Source: Ophiocordyceps camponoti-saundersi (nom. inval.)
Taxonomy: Eukaryota > Ascomycota > Sordariomycetes > Hypocreales > Ophiocordycipitaceae
Direction: 5' to 3'
DNA: 64,000 bases
Assembly (NCBI GenBank): GCA_003339415.1
Contig: PDHQ01000005.1
Location: forward strand, 249,068 to 313,067
In this document: in pieces, positions 1 to 12,767 of the stretch
How positions within the stretch are numbered: position 1 is the stretch's first letter
Layout: every line of letters begins with the position of its first letter
Position numbers and translations under genes: made by a program
Notes under the pieces: model-generated
The model's database searches: none
What the model was told of the DNA's origin: nothing
Seen by the model: only the letters and a program-made list of their open reading frames with translations

Positions 1-851
1 CAGGCGATGAGCGGAGCGGCGGGGGCCAAAGCCGAACCCAAGCCGGTCGAGAGGAGGGGTACCGCCGTGACGGCCCGTCGCAGCGAAGAGGGCAACATGA
101 CGTAGCCCATGCGCTGAGTACAAGCGGAGGGAAGGAGGATAGGAGGAGAATCAGGAGGAAAGCGTACGGAGGGCTCTCCCGGGAGGGCCTATGCCTCGTT
201 ATTGTTGAGTTGTTGTGAAGACGTTGTGTCTATGCGGGTTAAAAAGCTGGCTGCTTTGTACGGATCTGTGTTACTAAGCGGGCGGGGACGGCCTGAGGCA
301 CCAACGGCGGGATTCCGAAACGGTACTCGGACAATGACATAAAGTCGCCAAGCGACAGATAGAACCTCAAATCACCCTCTAACAAGTGACCAGGGCAGCT
401 GACGGTCCTACAGTTAGCGCGTGTCCAGTCTGAGGCGCGTGCTTTCTGCTAGTTAGTGAGGGCTATGGATGTGGTGAGCACCGGAAGGGGGGAGACATGT
501 TGATAACGTGTTACGGATTACAGTCTGTCGCGGATCGCCCGTGTTTAGCAGTCTGTTGGTTAGACAGATCTACGTTATGAACCGTTGGGTCACTTGGCTG
601 TTTCAATGACTCGGGCTCGACCGCTTTAAGAAGAGACTCTTACATAGAAAGAAGCCACAGAGTATCGCAAAGGTGTCAACTTTTACCCAACTTCGCTCGC
701 ATGGGATTCGAATAGTCGAACATGCAATGATGAAAAGGGTTATTGATGATGACTTTGCCATTGGGTATAACTACGTAGTATTCAGATCGTCTTCGACTCT
801 AAGTGGCACCCGTGTCTCCCCCTTGCCGCGTTGCTCCCTTCCAAAGGGAGG
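1..851. other. Intergenic, no gene recognised
   Basis: Both strands contain only short, non-conserved open frames. The sequence is of ordinary base composition, contains normal CA/TG dinucleotides, and shows no RIP footprint, tRNA or obvious repeat. It presumably includes 3' flanking sequence of the minus-strand Sym1 gene and DNA belonging to a neighbour outside the window. Confidence 0.5.
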
Positions 852-1548
852 CTAAACCTTGGCTGGCAACCTTGCTCCTTGCTGAGCGACAGACTGGCTG
901 TTGACCCAACTCAGGTAGCTGTTCCAGCCGATGGAGATGATATTGGCGAACAAGACACGATGCTGCAGCGGCAAAAACGTAAAATTGACCATTTGCACAA
1001 ACGGCCAGACCATCCAGTTGGTCTTGAGCGCCGGCCACCATGTCTTCTCCAGACGGTCCTTGGGACTGGCGCCCTCCATGGTGGCCATCGAGCTGAGGAA
1101 GACACCGATCATGACGGGCGCGAAGAAGCTCTGATCGCAAGCAACTCGCGCCAGCGTCTCTACCCGTCGATTCGCAAACTTAACCTTGCGCGAGAGGAAG
1201 CCAATCCAGGTCGTCGCCACGGGGCCAAAGACAACTGATCATCGTAAGCGGCTTCCGTATATATCGTCCGCTGCATCACCAAAGGTGACAACTCACTTCC
1301 ACCGTACAAGGCCATTCGTCCGGTGCGCTTCAAGTCATGGTCCTTGATGCCTCGCTTGTCGACAAGTTGCTGAGCCGTGATATCACCGGTAGCGAACAAG
1401 ACGGCTGTAGTGACGCTCTGCGTGAGCAACGGCCGCGCCGCCAACTTTCTATTGTACCTTGTTTCCGTCGAGCCACTTGTTAGACAAGAAAGCACAAGCA
1501 GCAATTCAGTAAAGGTTTCACCTACCAGCGGAAGAAGGAGACAACCAT
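852..1548 (-). CDS. sym1: Mpv17/PMP22 family protein, Sym1-like
   Basis: Three exons on the minus strand (1548-1526, 1457-1297, 1234-852) encode about 188 residues, the usual length for this family. Introns of 68 and 62 bp have GT-AG ends. Removing them restores the family's opening (Trp-Tyr, then a Leu-Ala-Ala-Arg-Pro stretch followed by TQSVTTAVLF and GDITAQQ) and the junction GGIVFGPVATTW. Hallmarks later in the protein are WPALKTNWMVWPFVQMVNF and a C-terminal segment around WNSYLSW. Members are small integral membrane proteins with about four membrane spans in the mitochondrial inner membrane (Sym1/Mpv17) or peroxisomes. Yeast Sym1 supports ethanol growth at high temperature and mitochondrial metabolite balance. 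The sub-branch (mitochondrial or peroxisomal) cannot be settled by eye. The ATG at 1548 is the only start that gives the conserved N-terminus. Confidence 0.88.
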
Positions 1549-2180
1549 AATGATCTCTTCTTCGTACCGAAATCGACGACTCAGGCTTCAGCTTACGGCT
1601 TTACCCCGTGCACCTGCTTGTCGAGCCTCCTCAATTGCGGGATCATGTAGGTTCGTAAACGTGGCGAGCTCCGATGGCAACGTCTATGAGTAGGAAAGGA
1701 GACGCAAGTCTCAAGCCGTTAATGAGCTCGAGGGCGTCTGAAACCTTGTTCGGCAGAGAGTCGAGGGCAAGAAGGAAGAGAAGCAGCAGAAGAGAATAAG
1801 CGGCTCAACGAAGAGACGATCGACGATGTGCGTACGGTATGGGAGTGCGGATATTGAAGGGAGAACACTGTACGGCATCACCCGTTCGTTGCCTGCGTGT
1901 AAAATCTCGCAGTAAAACCCACCGAATACACTCCATACCATGATGGCGATGGCTTTTCGTCCAGGCTCAGGACAGCCGGTGACGTCTACGGAGATGCCCC
2001 CTACTGAGGAAACCTGACACGCCCGCCATATCACCTGCAGAGCGCCTACATTCATACAATATCGTCGATCGCATATCAGCGTCATCGGGCTGTGCGACGC
2101 AACCCAACATATCTCGACTTTCAATCCACAGAATACCCCATTGACCGAGCAATATTCGGCTCCAATTCTCCTCGGCCGGT
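1549..2180. other. Intergenic between Mug190-like gene and sym1
   Basis: About 630 bp separate the stop of the upstream minus-strand gene from the sym1 start. It must hold the terminator of the former and the promoter of the latter. Open frames here show no family resemblance or conserved splice structure. Confidence 0.5.
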
Positions 2181-5100
2181 CTATACCTCCGTCTCGACGC
2201 CCGTCGTTCGAGAATGGTGGTCAAACAGATCGCTGACGCCGCCTCCAACTCTCCCGATTTTGTGCTTGAACCATCTCGCCGTCCGGGGAACCTGTTCCGT
2301 CAAAGACGCTCGTCAATTGCCTTCGTCACGAGAAGCGAAGCGGATCGAAAGCAAAAACTCACCTTCCACTGCATGATGCCGCGATGCTGCCGATGCAGGG
2401 CCTTGTCCCGCCGGCGATAGTCCCGGATCTGGTCCAGCGGCCCTTGCCTGTGGTCCACGCTTCCATCCGGGATGCTGCCCCGACCGACGCTCTTGATGCT
2501 CTTGGCGCCGTCTCCGCCGTCCGAGCTATCACTATCGCTCGACGCTTCGTCGCTCGCCGAGCCGGCCTCTTTCCGCATCGCGTCCGTGTCGAGACTGTCC
2601 CGCGCCGTTTCCATCACTTCCACCACGTCCCGGAGATTCTGCTTCCGTGACGCCCATTTGGAATGCGCGTTGCCCTGCCCATAGTCAGCACTCTCGGTGT
2701 TGATGACGACAAAAACGTCGGGCTTGACGTCTGCTCTCTCTCACCATGCCAGCCAGAAAGGTCAGCCGCATCCGCAGGCTGCCCACCCGTTCGCCGCACT
2801 CCTCCAGACAGCAGGCCATTGCCCGCTCGCGGTCTCCCTTCCAGATGGGCAGCTCGACTGTCTGCTCCTCCTCGTCCGGCACGTCCTTGAGCCACAGAAT
2901 GCAAAAGGCGGCCACCTTGTCGCCAAAGAACCCCTTATTCTTGAAGGCGACGGCCATGCAGCTGCTGTAGCGCCTCGTTACCGCCAGGCTCAGATGCTGC
3001 TCCTTCTTGGCCTGCCACCCGGCTTCGGACGCCCCAGGCGTCATCGGATACATCTTTCCCATGCTTATGTTGGTTGTGAGCTTGAGCTTGCACGACCGGA
3101 GCTCCTCAGGACAGTCCGGGCTGGTGGCCTGGGCCTGCACCTCGAGCGTGCCGTAGCTCCATCCCAGCAGGCTCCGCGGCGCCTGCAACGTGACACTCCG
3201 CCAGACCAGGGACAACCGGATGCGGCCGTGGCCGATGCCGCCCGATAGCGGCCAGAAGCCCATGACCTGCGACTTCTCCTTGAAGACGTCGGCCAGCGGC
3301 AGGTGCACGATGCCCAGTAGAGGGTTATCCTCGTGCAGCCTCGCGTCGCGGACTGATACGAAGACCTCACACTCGCGCCAGTCACGCACGAAGCGCTCGC
3401 ATCCGGCGTTGAAGAAGGGCTTGGCGTTCTGCGGCTTGGTCCGCGTCTTGTACGTCTTGCTGTGGTTGATGATTATGGTGCAGTACGAACTCGGCAGGTT
3501 CTCGCCCGTCTCCTCCTCGTCGCTCGCCTCGTCGTCGTCCTCGGCCTGCCGCTTGTTGAGCTTGTCGAGCTCCAGGCCGGTGATGTTGTGGATCTGCATG
3601 GCGAGCAGGCCGCTGGGGTATCCGTCCGGCGGCGGCGCCGACATGACCATGGCATCCTGCTCCTGCTTAAACTCCTGAGCCTTGATCTTGTCCAGCTCGG
3701 CTTCGTTCCGGTCCGTCTTGCCATCCTTGAGCATCGTCTCGCGCAGCTTCCTCTCGCACTTGCTGTCGACCGACGCCCTCAACTGAGTCATGGAGCGGAT
3801 GTCCGGGTCGTACGTCTGCCGCGAGAACTGGCATGGCTCGACGCCAGTCTTGGGGAAGTAGCCGACGCTCCATTCAAGCTTTCCGGGCATGTCACTGCCA
3901 GCCTCGAGCGCGTGGAAGCCGTCGACGCGCTCCCACATGCGGCCCCTGGACCGCTGGTCTGTCATGAGTTCCTTGAGCGGCACCTCGATGCGTCCAAGGT
4001 CGTCGTCGGCGGTGAAGCGGTCCGAGTCCCAGAGCTGGACGCGCAGCCGCTCGTCGATGTTGAGCTCCTCGGGCGTGACGACGACGAAGCATGTCTCGTC
4101 CCAGACGGGCTCCATGTCGGACACGATGACGCGCGTGCTCCAGAGAACCTTGCCGAACTTGGCCCAAGCCACCGACACGTACGGATCCGAGCTGCCCTCC
4201 TTGAAAAGAGGGATGCCGGCGTCGCCCATCTTGAAGTGATAGCCGCGCCGTATGTTTACCATGAGCACGCCCGTCGAGTTGGTGTCCTTCTTGAAGTCGT
4301 CTCCGGCGAGCATGTCCTTGAGGTCGACGGTGAGGCTCTTGGGTGCCACGTACTCGGCTACGGCCGCGTCGACGGCCGACTGAACGAACTTGCTGATGAG
4401 CGGCACGTCCATGATGTTGAGTCCATGCCGGCTCAGCGGCACGCAGCTGAGGTCGACCTTGGGCTGTCCCATGAAGGCCATGGTGCAGAGTGCGAAGAAG
4501 GGCGGGTCAGGGGTCAACTGCAGCCGCACCCTCATGGAACCGACGATGCCCTGCAAGTCAACCCAGACGGGGACCTTGATGTTGCCGGGCAGGTAGAAGG
4601 CGACGTAGAGATGCATGTCCTTGGTGCGGTCCTTGAGGCTCTTGGAGGTGGAACGCGTCCGATAGGCGAAGGCGACCTCGAGGTTGACAAAGTCTCCCTC
4701 CTCGCCCGCCATGGCGTTCTTTCCGCTAGAGCTTTCGTCCTCTTCGGAGGCCAGCGAGCCGTCAGAACGCACCGTCTGGGCGGCGGCGGCCGTCGGCAGC
4801 CAGCGCACTCCGAGGATGCGCAGGGCCTCGCTCCCCTGGCCGATGTCATCAACGCTGACCATGCGGACGAAGCGCGGCAGCGAAGCCTGCATCACGTCCT
4901 CGAGCGTGTCGGAAAGACTGGCGAATAAGTCAGGGTTGACGAGGGGCCAGACGGCATTTAAAAGCGAGTTGAGCCAGGCCGTCGACTCGGCCTCGTCATG
5001 ACCGACGCGCGCCGCCGTTCGTCGTCGTTGGGCATCCCATAGCTCGTCGCGGAAGAGGCCATCCATCTTGCGGGCCGCGTAGGCTCTCACGCCCATGATG

Positions 5101-5936
5101 AGGCCGGTAAAGGCGGCGATTCCGGCCAGCGCCCCCAACGTCGACGGCTCGAGCCCGGCGGCCCTCAGGACGATCCAGACAATGACGGCCATGCCGGTCA
5201 AGCCAAAGACCAAGCTCCGCTCGAAAAGGGCCACCATGTTCCGCCCCAACGCCTCCAGCTCCGGTGGCGGGAAGCGGTCGACGAGAAGGTCATGGTCTCG
5301 CTGGATCGACGTCTGCTCCCGCTCCAGCTCCTCGGCCGACTTGTTTTTTCCGGCCGCACCGGTGGCCGTCTCCGGCGTGGTGCCGTATGGTGGGTCGTTG
5401 TATTCGAGCTTAGCCAGCGAGTCGGACGTGAAGTCGTGAATCATGACCGGTAGGTGAGTGATGGGATCGGTCACCTCCCGCTCGGCCCGCTCCCGCTTTC
5501 GACTGCGGAGCTTTCTCCGTCTATGCTTCGGATGCGCCGTCCCCGGGCTGACCTGCGAAGTGTCCTCGAGAGGCTGTTGATGATCGCCGCCGTCGGTGCC
5601 GCCATGGTCCGTTCCGGCTTTGCCGTCGTCGTCGTTGTCTTCATGGTCGTCGTCGTTTCGTGTCCGACTCGCGCCGGTGAAGGAGGATCTCGATAGTCGC
5701 CGTTCCGGCTTCCCGGAAGACAACAGGCCCCATGACGAAGTCGGCGCCATAGCGTGATCGGCAGCCTCTTCGTCTTCCTCTTCGCCTTCCTCGTCCAAGT
5801 CCTCATTGCCCCTCAGCGCCTCCTGCTGACGAGCAGCCTTTTCCTCAAGGTATCTCGATATCGTCGGTACGGGCCTTCTCGCACCGTAAGGCGCCTGGTA
5901 CCGACGCACGTCATCCAGGTCGTCCATGAGCGACAT
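2181..5936 (-). CDS. mug190: Mug190-like C2/SMP-domain membrane protein (tricalbin-type)
   Basis: Three exons (5936-2745, 2674-2363, 2291-2181) encode about 1204 residues. Order of parts: an acidic, disordered N-terminus; a two-span hydrophobic hairpin near residues 235-285; an SMP-like lipid-transfer region beginning AWLNSLLNAVWPLVNP; a C2 domain (SSDPYVSVAWAKFGK and later DSDRFTADDDLGRIEVPL, with Ca2+-loop-type Asp residues); and a more divergent second C2 domain around GLLAMQIHNITGLEL. Such proteins (tricalbins, extended synaptotagmins, S. pombe Mug190) tether ER to plasma membrane and move lipids. The two introns (70 and 71 bp) are needed: without them the conserved SRKQNLRDVVEV block and the terminal FDHHSRTTGVETEV motif fall out of frame. 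The start ATG at 5936 opens the conserved MSLMDDLDDVRRY. Long open frames on the opposite strand are codon-bias shadows. Confidence 0.88.
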
Positions 5937-8900
5937 GCTCGGCCGGTGGCGGAAGGAAGAGGGAAACGGTCAGTCGTCGTGTCCTGTCCATCCGCCTGCT
6001 TTCGTGCCTTGGTCGCGGGAAGCGCTGTCCCGGGCGGTAAGGAGGTCAAAAATCGCCAACCTGGCAACTAGCTGTCTCAGGAGGTGGGCTGGGAAAGTGT
6101 AGTAGCCAAAGTAAGTCAGTAAGGTAAGGTCCGACTTGGGATGAAGCGCGAGGTCCGGCGCCGGAGTGGGGGTTACGTCATAGGGCCGGCTTCCGGTGGA
6201 GGTACGCCGTCTATTGCGACGACTGGCGAGAGTCTTTGGGAGAGCATTTGGGCAATTGGCAATTTTTTTGGGGGGGTGAAGACAGGATAAACGATCAAAA
6301 GAGCATCGACAGAGCCAATTGCTGATGCAGCCGCATGCGGGACATTCGCTGGTGCTTACGACTACCAGACAAGCAAGGCAAGTTGGGATTTGAAGAAGCC
6401 CTAGCTAGACCCCCCTGGGCAGGTCTACGCTGTCGAACTTGAGAGGCTTTCCGTACCAGCAGCAACTAGGCATGAGGATGTCGAAGAAGGGCATTGTGCA
6501 CGACGACAACAAAATGGTCACTAGGAAAGCAGAGGATGTCGAGAGAGAAGGCTTGGTACGCTCCTATAGGGCGGGCAGCGAAAGATATGGGTGCATGCAG
6601 AGATGTTTTCCCCATCCAGCTTCGCAAATAACACAGCGGGGACGGGGTCTCGGCCGTTGTAGGCATAAAGGAACCGGACGGAGCGCATAAATCGGAAGTT
6701 GTTCGCCCACTGTTTCGTCGAGTCAAGAGAGGAGAGTCATGAAGAGAGAGTCATGAAGGGGGGGCCAATAGGGAATCGACGACTAGAACGCGAGGGAGAA
6801 GCAGTCGAAACTCGACGATGTTATAACAGACAATTTCGAAGAAGGGATCGAGAAGTCGTCGTCGCCGTCGTCTTCGACACATGTCGAACATGTTTAATGG
6901 TTTGCCAGGCAGATGCTCGTCTCTATATCAAGGACGAATGAATGGCCTGGGGGGGAGGGGGCGTGTAGCGAGGCATTAAACACGGCTGTGAGTGGGATAT
7001 CGTACGATGCCCCACGGCGGGTGCGGTGCGTGCCATGCGGCGCCGTGCCTGGCGTGTTGCAAGGTGCAAGCATCTTTTGCTGTCTGGGGTGTCGACGACT
7101 GTCATGCACCGAGAAAAACAAGTTGAAGAGTCAAAGCTGATGATCCCCTTCACCGAGTCTCTCTCTCTCATTCAAGTTGACGGACCATCTTCCATCGTTC
7201 TTTGTCTATCCCTTCCTGTCTCTCTTTCTTTCTCACAGTCTCTCTCACTCTCCAGACAAAGGCCGAATCCGCAAAAGATGGTCTCCTCTCGGTAGCCTCG
7301 GGCCTCGGGTCATCCATGTCTCTACCTAGGCAGCCAGCTAGATGCTCAGCACGGAGACGCCATCAGCCGGCCCGGCGAACGTTGCTAGGCATAGCATAGC
7401 ATAGCATAGGGGAAAACGTTTCCCCCCTCCCCCTAGGGCAAAACTGAAGCCGTCAAAGGGTCTGTTGTCTCGTCTTCTCTCTCTTCTATTTGATGCGCGA
7501 ACGGACGAGGTAGTGCGGCTCTGCCCGGGCGTCCCGTTTCGGAGCTGGACGGCTGTTTCACGACGCCTGTTCTTTCCCTTTTTTTTTATTCCAGTCGCGG
7601 AGAGAGAGGGAGTAGGACGATGACGAAGTTGTCTTACGTACTACATTCAGATGCGGAGTACGGACTATAGGTAGGTACTCGACTACTCATACAGATCGGG
7701 GGACTCTATGGACAATGTTCGATGTGAAGAGACTCGAGGAAACGGTAACAGAAAAAGGGAAGATGCAGGGGGGAGTTGGAGGATTGAGCTTAAAATCTTA
7801 CATACAGTGACACGATTGCCGTGCGGGCAGCTGTTTTGGCGGGAGAAACGGGCTTTTTTTCTTTCGTTGTTGTCGTTGCTGCCTTTCACTGAAAGAGAGT
7901 CTGTGTGAGAGACAAGAAGAAGTGTGAGGCAAGCGTGTGAACAAGCAAGCCACGGCGGCTCAAACGAAGCGAACATGGGGAGGCCCCTGCGAGTCTCCGC
8001 CAAATAGAAGCTCTTGCTTAAGCGCGCGCCAGTGAATGCTTTTTTTTCTTCTTCTTCTTCTTCTTCTTCTTCTCACTCTTTGTTCTTTAGTTTGTCTTTG
8101 CTTTCTTTTTTCTTCTTCTTCTTCACTGTTGACTACTATGTATAGACATATGTACTCCGTAGACGAATATCACGTACCGCGTAAACCTGCACTGAACAAG
8201 TCTGAACTGTCTCTTCGTTTCTGCAGCGCTCTCTTCAATCTACGCCCGTCAACGTGCGAATGCATATCGACAACGCACTGTGTCCACCACCTTTTGTAGC
8301 TAGGAAACGCACAGTCCTTCGCACGTGGTCCAGCTTCCTTCCCCCCCCCCTCCTCTCTCTCCCCTTTCGCCAACCACAAAGCTTCCCTCTCCTACAGCTA
8401 CGACCACCACCAGCCTACCACCTACGGTGAACTACCTCAGACCTACCTCATCCTACCTACTATCCCTACTACCTACGTACGGCCTACATTCGCCTCCTCT
8501 TTTGTTTTCCCTTCCATCCATCTTGCTACTACACCTACACACTCGCTCTGCTTCGCCGCTGCTCAGACCCTGCCACTCCCCCCTCCCCCCCTTTCCAACG
8601 TCTCTTCGACGGCTCCAAACCTTGGGATTGAACCAGCCAGCCATAGAAACCGACTAGGCCAACTCACAGACCTTGTCCCGCCCATTCTCTACGAGACGAA
8701 GACGACCACTACCCTCTCCCCAAAAAAGACATCACACCCATCCCAGCAACATCGACACGCACATGAGACGCTCAGCGCAACGGCAATTAGCCTTCCCTCT
8801 CACGCCTAGCGTCGCACCCTCCCACCCTCTGCTCCTCTTCTCCAGCCCTTTGCCTCCTACTATCCGCATTGAGTCGCGGAATCTGCTCTACCCCCTTCAA

Positions 8901-9583
8901 GACTTCCGCTACGTCTCATCTTGACCATCTTAAGCTTTTCGCTCCTCTCCAGCCTCTTCTCGCCCAACGTCGATCAGCTTTGACAGGGTTTCACTCTCTC
9001 ACGCCCCCATGTGACGGCAAAGGAAAAAGAAAAGGGGGCTCTCAAAGAACTAGGTCGGACGGATCCTTAACTCCCCTACTCCAAGGCCTTGCCTATTCCT
9101 GCTCTTCGGCTGTTTTACTGTCGTCTCCTCCCCCCCTTTTCATCGCCTAAACTCTTTCATCACTCGATCTCTCATCGCCACGGCCGAATCTCAAAACTTT
9201 CACTATCCTCTTTGCCCCCCCCTCCTTGTTGTGTTGGCTTATCTTTCTCTTTCTTTCTTTTATCCAGCTTTACTGCGTCTCCTCGTTCGTGACCGGCTTC
9301 AGTACCGGATCAACTATTTCGTTTACGGGGTACGCCCGACGAGTCTGAGGAGGGGACAAGGCACCCAGCTGGTCCAGCAGCTCATCATCATTGCCCCCCT
9401 CCCATCAGTCAACATAGTGTCTAGTCCGACCATATTCATCTCTTCTACTTAATACTCATCATATCGGCAGTCTTTCGCCGATGCCCGTCGCCGGTCGACA
9501 CGCATACTAATTAATTCAGACCCTCTAACCGAGCGGTCTCCTCGCCAACAACCAATTCGCAACTAAATCACACAAAGACAAAA
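5937..9583. promoter_or_regulatory. Long intergenic/leader region between Mug190-like gene and noxA
   Basis: This 3.6-kb region separates two divergent genes. I see no gene in it. From about 8030 to 9570 the plus strand becomes strongly pyrimidine-rich, with CTT and CT runs, CCCTCC blocks and a TCTACTTAATACTCATCATATC stretch shortly before the noxA ATG, here cited only as a landmark. That composition is typical of transcribed 5' leaders of filamentous fungi, so noxA probably has a long untranslated leader, perhaps with an intron. A CTT microsatellite sits at 8048-8073 and a short ATAGC tandem near 7391-7408. Confidence 0.5.
8048..8073. repeat. (CTT)n microsatellite
   Basis: Uninterrupted CTT trinucleotide run on the plus strand, within the pyrimidine-rich stretch upstream of noxA. 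Confidence 0.9.
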
Positions 9584-11409
9584 ATGGCGGGAAGTTCGAA
9601 GCGCATGGAGTTTCTGCGAAAGCAGCTCGCTCCTAACAAATTGTTGTTCTTTTTCCTTTTCTGGGGCTTTCACTGGGCCATCTTTGCATACGGATGGTGA
9701 GTCGGACATGTGGCTGCATCAAGATGGATTTCCCCGTCTAACCCCTGCTAGGTGGAAACAAGAATCAGATGCTCGCCTCGCTGGTCTCAACACGCTCAAG
9801 TTCTCGGTGTGGATTTCTCGCGGCGCTGGCCTAGTCCTCTCCGTCGATGGCATGCTCATCCTCCTGCCCGTATGCCGGACCATCATGCGCTGGATCCGGC
9901 CCAAGCTCCGAATCCTGCCACTCGACGAGAACCTCTGGATGCACCGCCAGCTTGCCTACGCCATGTTGTTCTTCACCGTTCTTCACGTCGGCGCTCACTA
10001 CGTCAACTTTTACAACGTGCAGATTACGCAGATCCGGCCGGTGACGGCGCTCCAGATTCACTACGCGCAGCCCGGCGGCATCACCGGCCACGTCATGCTG
10101 CTCTGCATGCTCTTCATGTACACGACGGCTCACCACCGCATTCGCCAGCAGTCATTCGAGTCGTTTTGGTACACCCATCACCTCTTCATCCCCTTCTTGC
10201 TGGCCCTCTATACCCATACCGTCGGCTGCTTCGTCCGTGACTCGCCCCTGGGATTCTCGCCCTTCGAAGGCGATCAGTACTGGGAGCACTGCATCGGCTA
10301 TCTCGGTTGGCGCTGGGAGCTCTGGACCGGTGCCCTCTATACGCTGGAGCGACTCTACCGCGAGGTCCGCGCCCGACGCCAGACCTGCATCACCCGCATC
10401 ATCCGCCACCCGTACGATGCGGTCGAGATCCAGTTCAGCAAGCCGTCCTTCAAGTACAAGGCCGGCCAGTGGCTCTTCCTCCAGGTACCGTCCATCTCGA
10501 AATACCAGTGGCATCCCTTTACCATCACGTCGTGCCCCTTTGATCCCTACGTGTCCGTCCACGTCCGTCAGGTCGGCGACTTCACCCGCGCCCTCGGAGA
10601 CGCCACCGGCGCAGGAGGCGCCCAGTCGAAGCTATACGACAGCGTCGACCCTATGGGCATGTACGAGGTGGCGCTGCAGAATGGCCAGCAGATGCCGGCT
10701 CTACGCATCGACGGACCCTTTGGCGCGCCGGCCGAGGACGTGTTTGAGAACGAAATCGCCATTTTGATCGGTACCGGCATCGGCGTCACCCCCTGGGCCT
10801 CGATCCTCAAGAACATATGGCATCTGCGCAACTCGCCCAACCCGCCGACGCGCCTCCGCAGAGTCGAGTTCATCTGGGTCTGTCGCGACACGGGCTCCTT
10901 TGAGTGGTTCCAGACGCTACTCTCGTCTCTCGAGGACCAGTCCAAGGAGGCGGCTCGCCTTCCGGGCTCGTCGGGCGTCGAGTTCCTCAAGATTCACACC
11001 TACCTGACGCAGAGGCTCGATATGGACACGACGCAGAACATTGTGCTCAACAGCGTGGGAGCTCAGGTCGATCCTCTGACCGAGCTTCAGTCGCGGACCA
11101 ACTTTGGTCGTCCTGACTTTCAGCGTCTCTTTGTCACTATGCGCAACGGCATCCTCGACAGGACTTATATCAATGGTCTTGAGGGTAGTTTGCGCAATAC
11201 TGTCGGTGTCTACTTTTGCGGTCCTTCTGTTGCTGGTGAGTTTTCTCCCGACATCCCTCTCTCTCTCTCTCTCTCTCTCTTTCTTCTTCTTACCTCGATC
11301 TGGTTTCTAACTCTTTTTCCTTTTCCCCTCAGCTCGCGATATCAAATCAGCCTGTAAGACGGCCACGACGTCTGAAGTCAGATTTCGCTTCTGGAAAGAG
11401 CACTTTTAA
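9584..11409 (+). CDS. noxA: NADPH oxidase NoxA (gp91phox-type, Nox1)
   Basis: Three exons (9584-9696, 9752-11235, 11333-11409; introns 55 and 97 bp) give about 557 residues, the normal length of fungal NoxA. The protein transfers electrons from NADPH through FAD and two hemes to O2, making superoxide for development, hyphal fusion and infection structures. The N-terminal membrane part carries heme-ligand histidines at about H102 and H116 (LWMHRQLAYAMLFFTVLHVG) and the second pair in SFWYTHHLF and LALYTHT. The FAD site is WHPFTITS, the NADPH sites GTGIGVTPWASIL and the late YFCGPS. The C-terminus FRFWKEHF is the classic Nox ending. No EF-hands or long N-terminal extension exist, which separates it from NoxB and NoxC. 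Both introns fall at family-typical places and restore YGWWKQ and SVAARDIKSA. The second intron contains a long CT run. Confidence 0.95.
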
Positions 11410-12767
11410 TTACCATTGTCTTCCCACTTTTGTCCCTTGTTTCCTTTTCTTTACTTTATCCTACCCTAACCCTTTGACTTATTTCCCTTTAACCCTTTGT
11501 TGTTTTTGCCCATAAGATGATTCACATACGCTACAAATAAGGGGGTTTTCTCTTTCAGGTCTCTTTTTCTCTGATCTGTTGCTTCACTCTCTCTGTCTCT
11601 CTTCATCTACTTTCCATCATTCACGTTTGGGGACATGGTCTGTTTTTTGCCTCTTTCCCATTTTCCTTGTCGTCGTATTATCATGTGGAAATGAGGACGT
11701 GATGAGATGAGATGGCTTTTTGAAATGCTGTATCTAAGTTTTTTCTTGTCTTTTGAAGGAGGATGGGGAGAGTTTTTTGGTTCAACTTGGATGGATGGAG
11801 ACGATAATCGTGGTCTTTTTTTTTGGTTTGGGGGGAAATGATGGATGAGAGGAGAGTAGCGAGGAATGAGATGAGAGAAAAAGAGATTGAAGAAAGGGAA
11901 ATTAGTTGCTTCGTTGGGTCTCTTTGACGGTCTGGGTAAAGGGAAAAAAAATGAGCGTCTTCACCATCTTGACCTGCTTGCTTTTCCCCTCTTCCCCTTT
12001 CGAAGTCATGATGAGGGTTAGAGGAGAAAGGCAGGATGAAAGGATAGGATAGCTTCATATGTATGTGGCATAAACGTAGAGGCCATTTCACAGATTTCAG
12101 CATTATCAACCCATCTGCAGCACCATGTACACATGATTCTTTGCCATTCCCCTTGCTCTCCCTTGCTCTCCTTTCCTCTGCTCTGCCGTTCCCGTCCCTG
12201 TACCAATTCCTCTCCATCCCCATCCCCATCACCCGAAAATCACCAACCGCTATTTTACCCTCCTCTCTCCCTAAATTTCGATTCAGTTTCAACCCAAAAA
12301 AAAAAGGACACACACGCTTTCCCATTCCCCCAATTCCCCTTTCAACGCCGACCAGCTTTCCCACCCGCTTCAACAAAGACGCAACTGCATCTTTCTTTTT
12401 TCCCTTGTTCTTTTTTCTTTCTCTCCCGGCCGTCTGTTTCGTTTCCTTGAACGAAAGACTTTACTGTCTGAGAGACGGGAGGGCAAAAAAAAAAAACAAT
12501 TATATATGCATCGAGAAGAGAAGGACAAAGAAGAGAAGATAAGAAAGAAGGAAAGAAAGAGAGGAAGAAAAAAAAAGAGATGTAAACAAGTCCATCCAGT
12601 CTTTGGACGAATAAAAGGGACCCCTTTTCTGTTCCAAAAGGGGGAGGGGGAGGGGAGGGTGAGAGGATGAGAAGAAGAAGAAGAGGACGAAGAAGAGGAC
12701 GGAGAAGAGGACGAAGAAGAAGGGGAGGAGAGAGGCAGACAGAGAGAGACAGAGAAAAACGTCGGCT
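11410..12767. other. Convergent 3' intergenic region of noxA and the histidine kinase
   Basis: The two neighbours point towards each other, so this 1.36 kb holds two 3' ends. It contains low-complexity T-rich tracts on the noxA side and a purine-rich (GAAGAGGA) tract at about 12665-12735 on the kinase side. Several medium-length open frames exist here but are low-complexity Ser/Pro/Arg-rich translations of those tracts. Confidence 0.6.

Noticed and set aside
3462..4928. 488-residue open frame on the plus strand
   Set aside because: It lies antisense to the conserved first exon of the Mug190-like gene. Open antisense frames are expected from GC-rich third positions, and the translation is Leu/Val/His/Arg-rich without family features.
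11681..12376. 231-residue minus-strand frame between noxA and the kinase
   Set aside because: Low-complexity translation of purine/pyrimidine tracts in a convergent 3' region; no conserved segments or introns.
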